Below are positions 37,318-47,916 of a stretch of 64,000 nucleotides of DNA, one piece after another. Source of the DNA: Coprobacter tertius. GTDB lineage: Bacteria; Bacteroidota; Bacteroidia; Bacteroidales; Coprobacteraceae. Positions within the stretch are counted from its first letter, which is position 1; the number at the start of each line of letters is the position of its first letter. The notes below the pieces were generated by a model. That model worked only from the letters and a program-made list of their open reading frames with translations, was not told the origin of the DNA and ran no database searches. Location: contig NZ_JANDHW010000007.1 in assembly GCF_024330105.1 (NCBI RefSeq), positions 1 to 64,000 of the forward strand, written 5' to 3'. The translations under genes were made by a program, and so were the position numbers.

Positions 37318-38513
37318 ATTATTCTTCCCGGATAAGCCTCAAGTGCTTTTGCTAACACTGTTAAAGCATTTGCCAAATCTTCTTTTTTAAGCACATACGC
37401 AATTCTGACCTCATTTTTCCCTAATCCAGGTGTTGTATAAAACCCTGAACATGGAGCCATAAATATGGTTTGTCCTTCATATTGGAAATTACTAAGGCAC
37501 CAGGCGCAAAATTTATCGGCATCGTCGACAGGCAACTTAGCCACTGTGTAAAAAGCTCCCATGGGTATGGGTGAATAGCAACCCGGTATGCGGTTAATAC
37601 CATCAATTAGGAACTTTCGTCTTTCAACATATTCATTATATGTATCCAAAAGATATTCTTCGGGAGCTTCGAGAGAAGCTTCTGCAACCAATTGCCCGAT
37701 TAAAGGAGGACTCAAACGCGCTTGGCAGAACTTCATAATATTCTTTTTCAGCTCTTTATGTTTTGTAATAAGTGCGCCAATACGTATGCCGCATTCACTA
37801 TAACGCTTAGAAACAGAGTCTATAAGAATAACATGATCTTCAATACCTTTTAAATGAAATGCTGATATATAAGGTGCTCCTGTATAACAAAATTCACGAT
37901 ATACTTCATCTGAAAATAAGAACAAATCATATTTACTTACCAGATCACGTATCTGGTTCATTTCTTTTTGAGTATATAAATATCCTGTCGGATTGTTCGG
38001 ATTACATATAAGTATGCCTTTCGTGCGTTTTGTAATCAATTCTTCGAATTTTTCAACAGAAGGCAAAGCGAATCCTTCTTCGATAGAAGAGGGTATTGTC
38101 TTTATTACGGCACCGGCAGATATTGCAAAAGCCATATAATTTGCGTAAGCCGGTTCGGGTACGATTATTTCATCACCTGGGTCAAGACATGCCATAAATG
38201 AGAATAATACAGCTTCAGATCCACCTGTCGTTATAATTATATCGTCTGCCGTAACATCAATATTAAATTTAGCATAATATTTAACAAGTTTCTCTCTGAA
38301 ACTTCTAATTCCATCACTGGGACTATATTCGAGGACCTTACGATCGAGATTACGTGCCGCAGCTAAACCAATTTCCGGTGTTGGTAAATCAGGCTGTCCG
38401 ATATTCAGATGATAGACCTTAATTCCTTTTTTTTTGGCTTCATTTGCCAAAGGTACTAATTTCCGGATAGGGGATGCGGGCATAATTTCTCCGCGGTACG
38501 ATAATTTAGGCAT
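37314..38513 (-). CDS. class I/II aminotransferase, aspartate aminotransferase-like
   Basis: A 399-residue fold-type I PLP enzyme. HLNIGQPDLPTP near 35-46, LICNPNNPTGYLYT (168-181), SDEVYREF (201-208) and Lys236 in DSVSKRYSECGIRIG are the active-site motifs, and the arginine in NEVRIAYVL binds the substrate carboxylate. It belongs with the aspartate/LL-DAP-type group; the exact substrate cannot be told. The start MPKLSYRGEI is the only sensible Met. It is the first gene of a two-gene transcript with the permease. Confidence 0.9.
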   Translation of the reverse strand: MPKLSYRGEIMPASPIRKLVPLANEAKKKGIKVYHLNIGQPDLPTPEIGLAAARNLDRKVLEYSPSDGIRSFREKLVKYYAKFNIDVTADDIIITTGGSEAVLFSFMACLDPGDEIIVPEPAYANYMAFAISAGAVIKTIPSSIEEGFALPSVEKFEELITKRTKGILICNPNNPTGYLYTQKEMNQIRDLVSKYDLFLFSDEVYREFCYTGAPYISAFHLKGIEDHVILIDSVSKRYSECGIRIGALITKHKELKKNIMKFCQARLSPPLIGQLVAEASLEAPEEYLLDTYNEYVERRKFLIDGINRIPGCYSPIPMGAFYTVAKLPVDDADKFCAWCLSNFQYEGQTIFMAPCSGFYTTPGLGKNEVRIAYVLKKEDLANALTVLAKALEAYPGRII

Positions 38514-38601
38514 TCTCGGTATTCAGTTTAATTTATAAATCTCTTACAAAGTTAGAATTCTTTGTACGATTTCACAAGTATTTTTATCATTATCACAATT
38601 A

Positions 38602-38634
38602 TTGTACTTAATACGAATTTAATTATTATTTTTG
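38602..38634 (+). promoter_or_regulatory. promoter of the small membrane protein gene
   Basis: TTG (38602-38604), 22 nt, TATTTTTG (38627-38634). A start site near 38641 favours the ATG at 38664 over 38643 or 38562. Confidence 0.5.
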
Positions 38635-38663
38635 TCAGGTTAATGAACTGGAACATTCCCAAA

Positions 38664-39227
38664 ATGATAAAAAATATACTATCCCGAATTTTTTTTCTGA
38701 TAGTAGCACCCGGTAAGACATGGGCAGAAATCAAGGAAAAGGATGAATCTACAGACCATTTTCTGAATAATTTCCTGTATCCGGTTATGGGTGTTACCGC
38801 ATTATCAGTTTTCGGAGGATTTTTCGGCTCGGATTTTACTTTGGAAAAAGGAATAAAATTAGGGACTATCTGTTTCGTTAAATATTTCGTAGGTTTTTAT
38901 CTATGTGCCTTTTTAATTGAAGAAATGAGCCTACGTATTTTTGAAATGCCGAAAAATATTAAAAAGAGCCGAATATTTTCAGGATATCTATTGAGCATTT
39001 CCATGGTTATTACTTTTGCAATGAACTTGTTGCCGAACAATTTTTCATTTCTCGCGTTTGCACCTTTATACATTGTATATGTCGTATGGGAAGGAATTAA
39101 AAATTATTTTGAAGTCCCCGAAACGAAAAAAATGTTGTCAACCATATTTATATCGATCGTCGTATTACTTTCACCGATGATTATCGAACGTATCATGTAT
39201 ATGCTCATGCCTGGAATCAAAGGATGA
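38664..39227 (+). CDS. Yip1-like small membrane protein
   Basis: 187 residues from MIKNILSRI at 38664, chosen because the promoter lies at 38602-38634; ATGs at 38643 and 38562 give longer forms, the last reading through the promoter. The protein opens [18 protein letters not shown], the typical short amphipathic start of Bacteroidetes Yip1-domain proteins, then has about five membrane helices. Function unknown. smpB starts 16 nt after the stop, so they are probably co-transcribed. Confidence 0.75.
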   Translation: MIKNILSRIFFLIVAPGKTWAEIKEKDESTDHFLNNFLYPVMGVTALSVFGGFFGSDFTLEKGIKLGTICFVKYFVGFYLCAFLIEEMSLRIFEMPKNIKKSRIFSGYLLSISMVITFAMNLLPNNFSFLAFAPLYIVYVVWEGIKNYFEVPETKKMLSTIFISIVVLLSPMIIERIMYMLMPGIKG

Positions 39228-39243
39228 TAGATATTTATTAATT

Positions 39244-39696
39244 ATGAAATTACCGCAAATTAATATAAAAAATAAAAGAGCATCATTCGACTATGAATTG
39301 CTCGATACCTATACAGCAGGAATTGTGCTTACCGGAACCGAAATAAAATCTATCAGGCTCGGTAAAGCCAGTCTTGTCGATACATTCTGCTATTTCAATA
39401 ACGGTGAATTATGGATAAAAAATATGTATGTAGCCGAATATTTTTACGGGACATATAATAATCATTCTGCTCGCCGAGATCGAAAATTATTACTCACAGC
39501 AAAAGAATTACAAAAAATTCAACGTCTTACCAAAGAGGCCGGTTTTTCTGTAATACCGACTAAAGTATTTATCAGTGAAAAAGGTCTGGCAAAAATTGTT
39601 ATCGCTGTAGCTAAAGGTAAAAAAGCCTATGATAAACGGGAATCTATTAAAGAAAGAGAAGATAAACGACAGATTGACCGGGCTTTTAAACGATAA
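39244..39696 (+). CDS. smpB: SsrA-binding protein SmpB
   Basis: A 150-residue RNA-binding protein that brings tmRNA to stalled ribosomes. Core motifs are [29 protein letters not shown] near residues 10-40, [10 protein letters not shown], and the basic C-terminal tail [24 protein letters not shown], which senses the empty mRNA channel. Length is normal. Its last 11 bp overlap the 3' end of the convergent methyltransferase gene. The ssrA gene is not in this window. Confidence 0.96.
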   Translation: MKLPQINIKNKRASFDYELLDTYTAGIVLTGTEIKSIRLGKASLVDTFCYFNNGELWIKNMYVAEYFYGTYNNHSARRDRKLLLTAKELQKIQRLTKEAGFSVIPTKVFISEKGLAKIVIAVAKGKKAYDKRESIKEREDKRQIDRAFKR

Positions 39697-40897
39697 TACG
39701 TTTAGCGATAATCAGTATTTTTTTCTGAGGAAATAATGTTGTTGCAAACAAATATAATTCTCCACCATCTTTAATATTCGATCTTTTTCGTATTTCTTCA
39801 GGTGATAAAGGAAAATTTCTCGTCGAAATGAGTAAACGGTCGTACTTATGCGATAAAGTTTTAAGTATTTTACCCGAGAAAACAATAACATCCAAAACCT
39901 CAAAAATCTTTCCTGGAAAATCTTTAATCCATCGGTCCTCTGTATATAAATGACTGCTTGCATCCAATTTATTCAAACCATAAGTTTCTGCAATAGATTT
40001 AAACGCACCGCCTTTTAAAACAGAAGAGTTAGGTTCATATAAATATCTTTGCATACACTCGGCATATGTAGAGGAGGGTAGGGAACGCTCTGCTTTTAAG
40101 TTAAAGCAATAAACGTTTTTGGTATAATCCGAAAAAATATTTGTACAATAAATAGGGATAACATCATTTGAATTATATTTATCAATGTAAAACAAAATTT
40201 CTTTACATTCATTCTGTACCGAAACGATATATACTTCTGAAACATCCTTTAATTGGCTGATTGCTAAATTAATATCAATCATCGGAGAAGCTTTGATCAT
40301 CATTTTATCCGAAAATTTCAATATTTCGGGAATCATTGATAAAACATTAGGCTCACAACTCTCAAAAGCAAAAACTCTTTTATTATTAATACTTCGTCTG
40401 GCTGGATCTATGTAACAAAAATCGAATTTTTCTTTGTTTCGATGACAAAAACTATCCGAATCGGTATTTAAAATATAGATATTTTCGGCATTTAACACAT
40501 TAAAATTATGTTTGGCAATCTTGCAATAATCAGGAAAACGCTCAATATATAAAACCTTTTTAGCTTTTAAAGAAAAATAATAACTATCGATACCTAAACC
40601 TCCGGTAAGATCACATATCGAAAATTGAGAATGTGATTTTCCGGCTATTATATCGGCTTTATATCGAGCTGTATATTCTGAAGAAGATTGTTCCGAAGAA
40701 ATAACAGAAGGAAAAAGCAATGTGTGATTATTATACCATAACGGTAACTTGTTTTTTATTTTTTTCCTTGATTCGATTTGGTCGATAGCAAAAGAAATAT
40801 CAAAACTGTTATTTTTATTTTTTTTCAATCGTAATGCTGTGATATCGCTACTGTTATGAGTAAAAATAAATTGATATAGTTCTTCGTTTATCTCCAT
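39686..40897 (-). CDS. SAM-dependent methyltransferase with a THUMP-like domain
   Basis: A 403-residue protein. The methyltransferase core has [16 protein letters not shown] (93-108), YIERFPDY as the acidic SAM ribose contact, and [15 protein letters not shown], a (D/N)PP(Y/F)-like motif in the form DPAR. The C-terminal third ([18 protein letters not shown] to IIAKRIIV) matches the THUMP-like domain that follows such cores in Bacteroidetes. Probably modifies RNA, but no substrate is known. It overlaps the smpB end by 11 bp on the opposite strand. Confidence 0.85.
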   Translation of the reverse strand: MEINEELYQFIFTHNSSDITALRLKKNKNNSFDISFAIDQIESRKKIKNKLPLWYNNHTLLFPSVISSEQSSSEYTARYKADIIAGKSHSQFSICDLTGGLGIDSYYFSLKAKKVLYIERFPDYCKIAKHNFNVLNAENIYILNTDSDSFCHRNKEKFDFCYIDPARRSINNKRVFAFESCEPNVLSMIPEILKFSDKMMIKASPMIDINLAISQLKDVSEVYIVSVQNECKEILFYIDKYNSNDVIPIYCTNIFSDYTKNVYCFNLKAERSLPSSTYAECMQRYLYEPNSSVLKGGAFKSIAETYGLNKLDASSHLYTEDRWIKDFPGKIFEVLDVIVFSGKILKTLSHKYDRLLISTRNFPLSPEEIRKRSNIKDGGELYLFATTLFPQKKILIIAKRIIV

Positions 40898-40920
40898 ATA
40901 TATATTATTATATTATTCTA

Positions 40921-40928
40921 CAAAAGTA
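40921..40928 (-). promoter_or_regulatory. -7 box of the THUMP-like methyltransferase gene
   Basis: Minus-strand TACTTTTG, 23 nt before the ATG at 40897. No -33 element is seen. Confidence 0.4.
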
Positions 40929-41011
40929 TTCAAAAAAAATAATATATTAATTACTCTATATCAAATCTGCCTTAATTGTGCTATAATTAAGATTATGTTA
41001 AATACAATAGA

Positions 41012-41019
41012 TAACTTTG
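41012..41019 (+). promoter_or_regulatory. possible plus-strand -7 box in an intergenic region
   Basis: TAACTTTG with no gene downstream on the plus strand before the terminator at 41093-41127. It may start a short RNA of about 100 nt or be a chance match. Confidence 0.2.
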
Positions 41020-41092
41020 CTAAAATTGAGATTAATCAAGACTAAACAGTAAGCATTAAGAGAACACCCTATTTATTAAAACAAAAGATAAT

Positions 41093-41127
41093 AAATAAGG
41101 TCATACTCTTTGGGTATGACCTTATTT
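41093..41127. terminator. strong hairpin, terminator of the gyrA-TPR transcript
   Basis: Perfect 14-bp stem AAATAAGGTCATAC (41093-41106) / GTATGACCTTATTT (41114-41127), 7-nt loop. It lies 24 nt after the TPR gene stop (minus strand), and can also act on the plus strand. Confidence 0.8.
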
Positions 41128-41151
41128 TATTACTTAAAGAACTTATATCTT

Positions 41152-42405
41152 TTACATTTCAGATTCTATGCGTTTAAGATTTGCTTCATCTTCAAGATTG
41201 TAATAAATACCTCTCAAAGCAATTTTATACATGCTTTCATCAGGTTTCATTTTATGAGCTTTCTCAAGTAAAGGCATAGCTAATTTATAATAAGGAACGA
41301 CCTTTTCATTACGAGCCTGTATATAAGCCTTATCTTCTTTTATTGTACTTATTTCACTGGTCATTTCAATCGCTTTATTATAATACAAACGGCCGAGTTC
41401 TCCAATTGCATCGACATAATCAGGGTTAATCTCGATTGCTTTCTTCATACACTCTATTGCTTTATCATCATCTTTAAGTTCAGAATAAAGGCTACCTTTA
41501 ACTTTCCAATATTCAGCATTCTGAGGATCTGTTTCGAGAGCTTTATCAAGATAAGCGATAGCTCTTTGGGCCTGATCAGAATAAATATAATAGTTTATTA
41601 ATTTCAAAAGAAATTGATAATCATCTTTATTAGCATCTTTACCGAATTTTGTTACAGCTTCTTCTAAAGTTTTTACCAATGAGGTTGTATCCTTCATGGT
41701 TTCATACTCATAAGTAAGAAATTTATATACATCCATTTCATTATACTTGCTATCTTTTAAGCCCTCGAGAGTTTTTATGGCTACCTCATGTACTGCCTTA
41801 TCGTCTTTCCCCTGTCCTTCGATAACAGCAGCAATAGCACGATTATATTTTATCTGAGTATAAGTCGTATCTTTTTTTATATCCATAGATTTCATAAAAT
41901 CGATATCAGGAATATCAAGATATGTTTGCCACATTTCTCCAGCTTTATTATAATCTTTTTGATTGTAATAATACGCTCCTGCATTCATGAAAAAAGCCTG
42001 ATTATTTTTCAAAATAGTTTTAATATCACGCAGATATTTGGGTTTTACTTTACCTTTTTCATTCGGTACAGTATCGTATTTAGCCGCCACACGGAAATAT
42101 TTATATGTATTATACAATGCATTATACATATCGTTTTCTTTCACTTCCTGATTGATCATCATTTTTTTCTGATCATTCTCAAAAGCTTTATTTTCAACAA
42201 AACCACCTACATACCAAGTTTTGGCAACTTCTTTAGTTTCGGGATTTTCCATTGCCTCCTTAATCGCATTCCGGGCGGCATTGAAATCGGGATTTTCCAT
42301 TTTTGCTTCGCTAAACGCGCGATTTACCATCTTCATTTGGGCAAATGAAGCACTGGCGAACAAGCAACATGCTGCGGTTAAAAATATTTTTCTCATCTTA
42401 CTCAT
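41152..42405 (-). CDS. exported TPR protein linked to gyrA
   Basis: 417 residues with a signal peptide (MRKIFLTAACCLFASASFA, cut near residue 22; start at M1 or at M4), so periplasmic. TPR units are seen mid-protein and at the end, such as AIAYLDKALETDPQNAEYWKVKGSLYSEL and AIECMKKAIEINPDYVDAIGELGRLYYNKA. The first half (AFSEAKMENPDFNAARNAIKEAMENPETK) suits a helical repeat as well. In many Bacteroidales this TPR gene follows gyrA, as here, 29 nt downstream, for unknown reasons. Confidence 0.88.
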   Translation of the reverse strand: MSKMRKIFLTAACCLFASASFAQMKMVNRAFSEAKMENPDFNAARNAIKEAMENPETKEVAKTWYVGGFVENKAFENDQKKMMINQEVKENDMYNALYNTYKYFRVAAKYDTVPNEKGKVKPKYLRDIKTILKNNQAFFMNAGAYYYNQKDYNKAGEMWQTYLDIPDIDFMKSMDIKKDTTYTQIKYNRAIAAVIEGQGKDDKAVHEVAIKTLEGLKDSKYNEMDVYKFLTYEYETMKDTTSLVKTLEEAVTKFGKDANKDDYQFLLKLINYYIYSDQAQRAIAYLDKALETDPQNAEYWKVKGSLYSELKDDDKAIECMKKAIEINPDYVDAIGELGRLYYNKAIEMTSEISTIKEDKAYIQARNEKVVPYYKLAMPLLEKAHKMKPDESMYKIALRGIYYNLEDEANLKRIESEM

Positions 42406-42434
42406 GTTTTAGTTAGAGATATTTATTTATTTAA

Positions 42435-44942
42435 TTATTCTACATCGTTTACAGATTCCTCTGGTGATTCTTCTTCTACGGTTTCAGACAATACTTTACA
42501 AACAGATGCGATTTCGTCGTTACGTTTTTCAAGATTAATCAATTTCACACCTTGTGTCGCACGCCCCATAATTCTTACATCGGCCACCTTCATACGTAAA
42601 GTGATACCCGATTTATTAATAATTACGAGATCATTATCATCTGTGACACTCTTAATGGATACTAAATTACCTGTTTTTTCTGTAATATTCAAGGTTTTCA
42701 CCCCTTTCCCACCACGATTTGTTATACGGTAATCTTCCACTTTAGAACGTTTTCCATAACCTTGTTCAGAAACGACCATCACAGTTTCTTTTTCAACATC
42801 TTTTATACAAATCATTCCTACGACCTCATCACTACCACCGTCGAGAGTCATTCCTCTTACACCGGTAGCCATACGGCCCATTTCCCGAACGGCACTTTCG
42901 TGGAAGCGTATAGCACGTCCAAATTTGTTCGCCATGATAATCTGGCTGTCTCCATTTGTAAGGCGTACTTGTATTACCTGGTCATCTTCTCGTATAGTGA
43001 TTGCATTTACCCCATTTTGTCGAGGTCGAGAATATGCCTCGAGTTGAGTTTTCTTTATAACACCTTTTTTCGTACAAAATACCAGATAATGTTTTGTATT
43101 ATAATCAGGATCCTGTAATTGTTTCACCCGTATAAAGGCATTTACTTTATCATCGGCATCTATATTAAGCATATTCTGAATAGCACGGCCTTTCGAATTT
43201 TTTGTACCTTCGGGGATTTCATATACTTTCAGCCAATAACAACGTCCTTTTTGCGTGAAAAACAACATGTAATTGTGCATCGAAGCCGGATAAATATACT
43301 CTATGAAATCTTCATCTCTGGTATCACTACCTTTCGCCCCTACTCCGCCTCGGTTCTGAGCTCGAAATTCGGTTAAAGGCGTACGTTTAATATACCCCAT
43401 ATGAGATATGGTTATAATCATTTCATCATCTGCATAAAAATCTTCAGCATTAAATTCTTCCGATGCATATATGATCTCGGTTTTACGATCATCGCCGTAT
43501 TTTTCTTTAATTTCGGACAATTCATCTTTTACAACTTGCATACACAAACCATCATCTGATAAAATACGATTGAAATAATCGATTTGTTCCATAAGATTCT
43601 TATAATCGGCACGCAACTTATCTTGCTCGAGACCAGTTAACTGTCTCAAGCGCATTTCCACAATAGCCCTCGACTGAGCTTCACTAAGATTAAATGTAGA
43701 CATTAAACGTTCACGAGCTTCATCAGGACTTTTAGAAGAACGAATGATTTGTATTACCTCATCGATATGATCACAAGCAATAATAAGGCCCTCCAATATA
43801 TGCGCTTTTTTCTCCGCCTCAGCCAGTTCATAACGGGTACGTCTAACCACAACGTCATGTCTATGCTCTACAAATGCCTCGAGCAATTGTTTTAAGTTTA
43901 ATAATTGAGGGTGCCCGGGATTTCCGTCGATACTTCCCACCAAAGCAATATTATTAACACTGAAAGAAGATTGCAGAGCTGTAAGTTTATATAATTTATT
44001 CAAAACGACACTCGAATTGGCATCTTTCTTTATATCGATAACAATACGCATGCCGGTTCGGTCCGATTCGTCATTAATATTTGATATACCTTCTATCCTT
44101 TTATCTTCAACCAGATCGGCAATATTTTTTATCAGTTCGGCTTTATTTACAAGATAAGGAATTTCGGTAACTACGATTTTCTCTCTATTACCATCAGCTT
44201 CAATTTCAGCTTTAGCCCTTATTACAATACGCCCCCTTCCAGTTTCAAACGCATCCCTTACACCAGAATATCCATAAATATAACCTCCAGTAGGGAAATC
44301 AGGAGCTTTAATGTATTGCATCAAATCAGAAACCTCCATATTACGATTATCGATAAGAGCAATCGTCCCATCAATTACTTCCGACAAATTATGAGGAGGC
44401 ATATTTGTTGCCATACCCACAGCAATACCAGATGCTCCGTTTACCAAAAGGTTCGGAATACGTGTAGGCAATACAGTCGGCTCACGTAATGTATCATCAA
44501 AGTTATTTCGAAAAGTGACCGTATCCTTATCGATATCCCGCAACATTTCTTCAGCAAGTTTAGACAAACGAGCTTCGGTATAACGCATTGCGGCAGGACT
44601 ATCACCATCTACGGATCCGAAATTACCCTGTCCGTCGACCAACGGATAACGGAGTGACCATTCCTGAGCCATACGTACCATAGCAAAATATACCGAAGAA
44701 TCGCCATGAGGGTGATATTTACCTAATACTTCACCCACGATTCTGGCCGATTTCTTATACGGCTTATCAGAAGTATTTCCTAACTCGTTCATCCCGAATA
44801 ATACACGGCGGTGCACCGGTTTGAAACCGTCTCTAACATCCGGCAATGCACGGGCGACAATCACCGACATCGAATAATCGATGTAGGCAGATTTCATCTT
44901 GTTTTCGATATTTACTTTTATAATTCTGTCTTGGTCAACCAT
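42435..44942 (-). CDS. gyrA: DNA gyrase subunit A
   Basis: An 835-residue type IIA topoisomerase subunit. Catalytic Tyr121 lies in [10 protein letters not shown]; the quinolone-determining region reads [10 protein letters not shown] with the wild-type-like Ser82. After the winged-helix/tower domain come the coiled-coil gate (about 420-470) and the six-bladed C-terminal domain with the GyrA box-like [10 protein letters not shown] near 530. It ends in an acidic tail. Length and motifs favour GyrA over ParC. The two-gene unit with the TPR protein is read on the minus strand. Confidence 0.96.
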   Translation of the reverse strand: MVDQDRIIKVNIENKMKSAYIDYSMSVIVARALPDVRDGFKPVHRRVLFGMNELGNTSDKPYKKSARIVGEVLGKYHPHGDSSVYFAMVRMAQEWSLRYPLVDGQGNFGSVDGDSPAAMRYTEARLSKLAEEMLRDIDKDTVTFRNNFDDTLREPTVLPTRIPNLLVNGASGIAVGMATNMPPHNLSEVIDGTIALIDNRNMEVSDLMQYIKAPDFPTGGYIYGYSGVRDAFETGRGRIVIRAKAEIEADGNREKIVVTEIPYLVNKAELIKNIADLVEDKRIEGISNINDESDRTGMRIVIDIKKDANSSVVLNKLYKLTALQSSFSVNNIALVGSIDGNPGHPQLLNLKQLLEAFVEHRHDVVVRRTRYELAEAEKKAHILEGLIIACDHIDEVIQIIRSSKSPDEARERLMSTFNLSEAQSRAIVEMRLRQLTGLEQDKLRADYKNLMEQIDYFNRILSDDGLCMQVVKDELSEIKEKYGDDRKTEIIYASEEFNAEDFYADDEMIITISHMGYIKRTPLTEFRAQNRGGVGAKGSDTRDEDFIEYIYPASMHNYMLFFTQKGRCYWLKVYEIPEGTKNSKGRAIQNMLNIDADDKVNAFIRVKQLQDPDYNTKHYLVFCTKKGVIKKTQLEAYSRPRQNGVNAITIREDDQVIQVRLTNGDSQIIMANKFGRAIRFHESAVREMGRMATGVRGMTLDGGSDEVVGMICIKDVEKETVMVVSEQGYGKRSKVEDYRITNRGGKGVKTLNITEKTGNLVSIKSVTDDNDLVIINKSGITLRMKVADVRIMGRATQGVKLINLEKRNDEIASVCKVLSETVEEESPEESVNDVE

Positions 44943-45079
44943 TTATATTAAGATTGGTTATACGATTATTAATTTGGCATAAAAACCGCACTAAATTACG
45001 ACTTTCTTTCCGATTATAAAAAATTTTCAACTTATTTTTGAAGTGATAAAAACACAATACGATTCTATAAATACACCTT

Positions 45080-45097
45080 TTTATAACCGGTTATAAA
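45080..45097. repeat. 18-bp perfect palindrome between gyrA and clpC
   Basis: TTTATAACCGGTTATAAA, self-complementary over all 18 bp. It lies 138 bp from the gyrA ATG and about 100 bp before the clpC promoter. A likely binding site for a dimeric regulator. The 319-bp gap holds no other gene. Confidence 0.6.
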
Positions 45098-45193
45098 CAT
45101 AAACACACTTATTTACCCACACTCAAGAATAAGACTCGTAAACAAAAAACGGCACAGTATTTGTTATGTATGTTATATAAATAAAAGAATAGC

Positions 45194-45221
45194 TTGTTAT
45201 AAAGGTATATTCGTATATTTG
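45194..45221 (+). promoter_or_regulatory. promoter of clpC
   Basis: TTG (45194-45196), 17 nt, TATATTTG (45214-45221), followed 20 nt later by an AAGGAAG that may assist ribosome binding at the ATG 45262. Confidence 0.6.
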
Positions 45222-45261
45222 TATAGCATTAATTAAGGATTTAAGAAAGGAAGATCATTAT

Positions 45262-47805
45262 ATGGAAAGAAATTTTTCACAAAGAGTGAAAGATGTATTG
45301 GGATATAGCCGCGAAGAGGCCGAACGGATGCAAAATAATTTCATCGGTCCGGAACATCTTTTATTGGGCATTCTCAGAGACGGAACCGGCAGAGCCATCG
45401 ATGCTTTGCGATTTCTGGGTGCTAAACCGGGTATCATAAAGTCGTCACTCGAAGATATGTTGCGAGCAACGGCTGAACATCACCAACCGGGAGATGAATT
45501 AATTATTAGCAAAAGCACCGATAAAGTTTTAAAAATGAGTATTTTAGAAGCAAGACTTTTAAAAAGCAACGTTACCGATACCGAACATTTATTATTGGCT
45601 ATTTTGAAAGAAAATGAAACGAAAGCAGCCATGATTTTAATGGATAATGAAGTTAATTACGCGGATGTTATGGGATTCTTGAAAAAAGAACCCGAACAAA
45701 CTTCCGATCCTTCTATGGGTGCTGAATTTGCTGATGACGATGACGATATGGATGATGAAAAAAATTATCGTAGCGAACAAGGCAAACAAGCAACAGGTAG
45801 TTATACTAAAACGACAAACGACACCCCTGTTCTTGACAATTTCGGTACCGATATGACAAAAGCCGCCGAAGAAAACAGGCTCGATCCGGTTGTAGGGCGA
45901 GAAAAAGAAATTGAGCGTCTTGCTCAGGTGCTAAGTCGTAGAAAGAAAAATAATCCGGTACTTATCGGAGAACCCGGCGTAGGTAAATCTGCCATTGTTG
46001 AAGGATTGGCACTGAGGATAATACAGCGGAAAGTATCTCGCGTTCTTTTCGATAAACGTGTTGTTTCACTCGATATGGCCTCGATTGTTGCAGGAACTAA
46101 ATATCGAGGACAATTCGAAGAAAGGATAAAAGCAATCCTGAATGAATTATCGAAAAATCCGAATGTCATCTTGTTTATAGATGAAATACATACTATTGTA
46201 GGTGCCGGAGGTGCAACAGGCACTCTCGATGCTGCCAATATGTTAAAACCGGCTTTAGCTCGCGGCGAAATACAATGTATCGGTGCGACTACTCTCGATG
46301 AATACCGAAAAAATATCGAAAAAGACGGTGCACTCGAACGTCGTTTCCAAAAAATTATGGTAGATCCGACTACCCCTGAAGAAACCTTGCAGATATTAAA
46401 TAATATCAAAGGACGGTACGAAGATCATCATAATGTCACCTATACACCCGAAGCTCTCGAAGCCTGCGTTAAGCTGACCGAAAGATACATCAGTGACCGA
46501 AATTTTCCGGATAAAGCGATAGACGCTCTTGATGAAGCCGGTTCGAGAGTACATATTTCGAACATTGTCGTTCCGAAAGAAATAGAAGAACTCGAAAAAA
46601 AGATCGCAGCGACAAGTGAAGATAAAATGAAAGCTGTAAAATCTCAGAACTACGAACTGGCAGCAAGTTTCAGAGATAAAACAAAAGAGTATCAAATAGA
46701 ACTCGACGATGCAAAAAGGCGCTGGGAAGAACAAATACAAGAACAACGTGAAATTGTCGATGCGGAACAAATAGCCGAAGTCGTTGCAATGATGTCCGGT
46801 GTTCCGGTTCAAAGAATTGCCCAAGCCGAAGGAAGCAAATTGCTACAAATGGCCGACATCCTAAAAAGTGAGGTTATCGGACAAGATGAAGCCGTAAATA
46901 AAATCGTAAAGGCAATTCAGCGTAATAGAGTCGGACTAAAAGATCCCAATAAGCCCATTGGCACTTTTATGTTTCTGGGGCCTACCGGAGTAGGTAAAAC
47001 ACATTTGGCAAAGATGTTGGCCGAATATCTTTTCGATTCTAAAGATACTCTTATACGAGTAGATATGAGTGAATATATGGAGAAATTTACGGTATCTCGT
47101 CTCGTAGGAGCTCCTCCGGGATATGTAGGCTATGAAGAAGGAGGCCAATTAACTGAAAAAGTACGTCGACGCCCCTATTCTGTCGTATTGCTCGACGAAA
47201 TAGAAAAAGCACATCCGGACGTGTTCAACCTATTACTACAGGTAATGGACGAAGGACGTCTTACCGATAGCTTGGGCCGTCGTGTCGACTTTAAAAATAC
47301 GATACTGATCATGACATCGAATATCGGTACTCGTCAATTAAAAGATTTCGGGCATGGAGTCGGATTCGCGACATCCAATGCAGATAATAAAGATTTTTCG
47401 AGAGGTGTTATACAAAAGGCGCTTAATCGGGCTTTTTCTCCTGAATTTTTAAATCGTGTAGATGATATCGTAATGTTCGATCAGCTTGATAAAGATGCGA
47501 TTTATAAAATTATCGACCTCGAACTTAAAGGGTTTTACCATCGTGTCGAGACACTGGGTTATAAACTCATTATAACCGACGAGGCTAAAGATTTTATCGC
47601 ATCTAAAGGATATGATGTTCAATTCGGTGCAAGACCTTTAAAACGAGCTATACAAAAATATCTCGAAGATGAAATGGCCGAAATGATTATTCGGGCTACA
47701 GTAAACGAAGGCGATACAATTATCGTAGAATTTAATAAAGATGAACAAAAAATTGTCACTCGTATCGAAAACTCAAAAGATAAAAAGAAAAACAAAGAGT
47801 CATAA
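45262..47805 (+). CDS. clpC: ATP-dependent Clp protease ATPase subunit ClpC
   Basis: An 847-residue double-AAA+ unfoldase. Two N-terminal Clp_N repeats (RNFSQRVKDVLGYSREEAERM; HLLLAILKENETKAAMILM), an acidic linker (about 152-190), AAA1 with GEPGVGKSAIVEGLA near 236, a UVR-like middle domain (about 430-490) and AAA2 with GPTGVGKTHLAKMLAEYLF near 574, sensor SPEFLNRVDDIVMF near 740. The middle domain marks ClpC rather than ClpA, and it lacks the long ClpB insert. It feeds proteins to ClpP, not encoded here. htpG follows after a terminator. Confidence 0.95.
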   Translation: MERNFSQRVKDVLGYSREEAERMQNNFIGPEHLLLGILRDGTGRAIDALRFLGAKPGIIKSSLEDMLRATAEHHQPGDELIISKSTDKVLKMSILEARLLKSNVTDTEHLLLAILKENETKAAMILMDNEVNYADVMGFLKKEPEQTSDPSMGAEFADDDDDMDDEKNYRSEQGKQATGSYTKTTNDTPVLDNFGTDMTKAAEENRLDPVVGREKEIERLAQVLSRRKKNNPVLIGEPGVGKSAIVEGLALRIIQRKVSRVLFDKRVVSLDMASIVAGTKYRGQFEERIKAILNELSKNPNVILFIDEIHTIVGAGGATGTLDAANMLKPALARGEIQCIGATTLDEYRKNIEKDGALERRFQKIMVDPTTPEETLQILNNIKGRYEDHHNVTYTPEALEACVKLTERYISDRNFPDKAIDALDEAGSRVHISNIVVPKEIEELEKKIAATSEDKMKAVKSQNYELAASFRDKTKEYQIELDDAKRRWEEQIQEQREIVDAEQIAEVVAMMSGVPVQRIAQAEGSKLLQMADILKSEVIGQDEAVNKIVKAIQRNRVGLKDPNKPIGTFMFLGPTGVGKTHLAKMLAEYLFDSKDTLIRVDMSEYMEKFTVSRLVGAPPGYVGYEEGGQLTEKVRRRPYSVVLLDEIEKAHPDVFNLLLQVMDEGRLTDSLGRRVDFKNTILIMTSNIGTRQLKDFGHGVGFATSNADNKDFSRGVIQKALNRAFSPEFLNRVDDIVMFDQLDKDAIYKIIDLELKGFYHRVETLGYKLIITDEAKDFIASKGYDVQFGARPLKRAIQKYLEDEMAEMIIRATVNEGDTIIVEFNKDEQKIVTRIENSKDKKKNKES

Positions 47806-47834
47806 AAGGTGACAGAATAACCTTATAAAGCCAA

Positions 47835-47867
47835 AATGTCAGACCTTGGGGTCTGGCATTTTTTTTG
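47835..47867 (+). terminator. clpC terminator
   Basis: AATGTCAGACC (47835-47845) pairs with GGTCTGGCATT (47850-47860) with one G-U; T-run of eight follows. Confidence 0.85.
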
Positions 47868-47916
47868 TGCTTATAAATCAAGAAAATTAAGAACAATTAA
47901 AATATTATATTGAGCT

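Noticed and set aside
44690-44740. possible quinolone-resistance change in gyrA
   Set aside because: Ser82 is wild-type-like, and Phe at the position of E. coli Asp87 is, as I recall, normal for Bacteroidales GyrA.
45924-46824. two long frames opposite clpC
   Set aside because: Shadow frames of the conserved AAA+ coding sequence, without start signals or recognisable domains.
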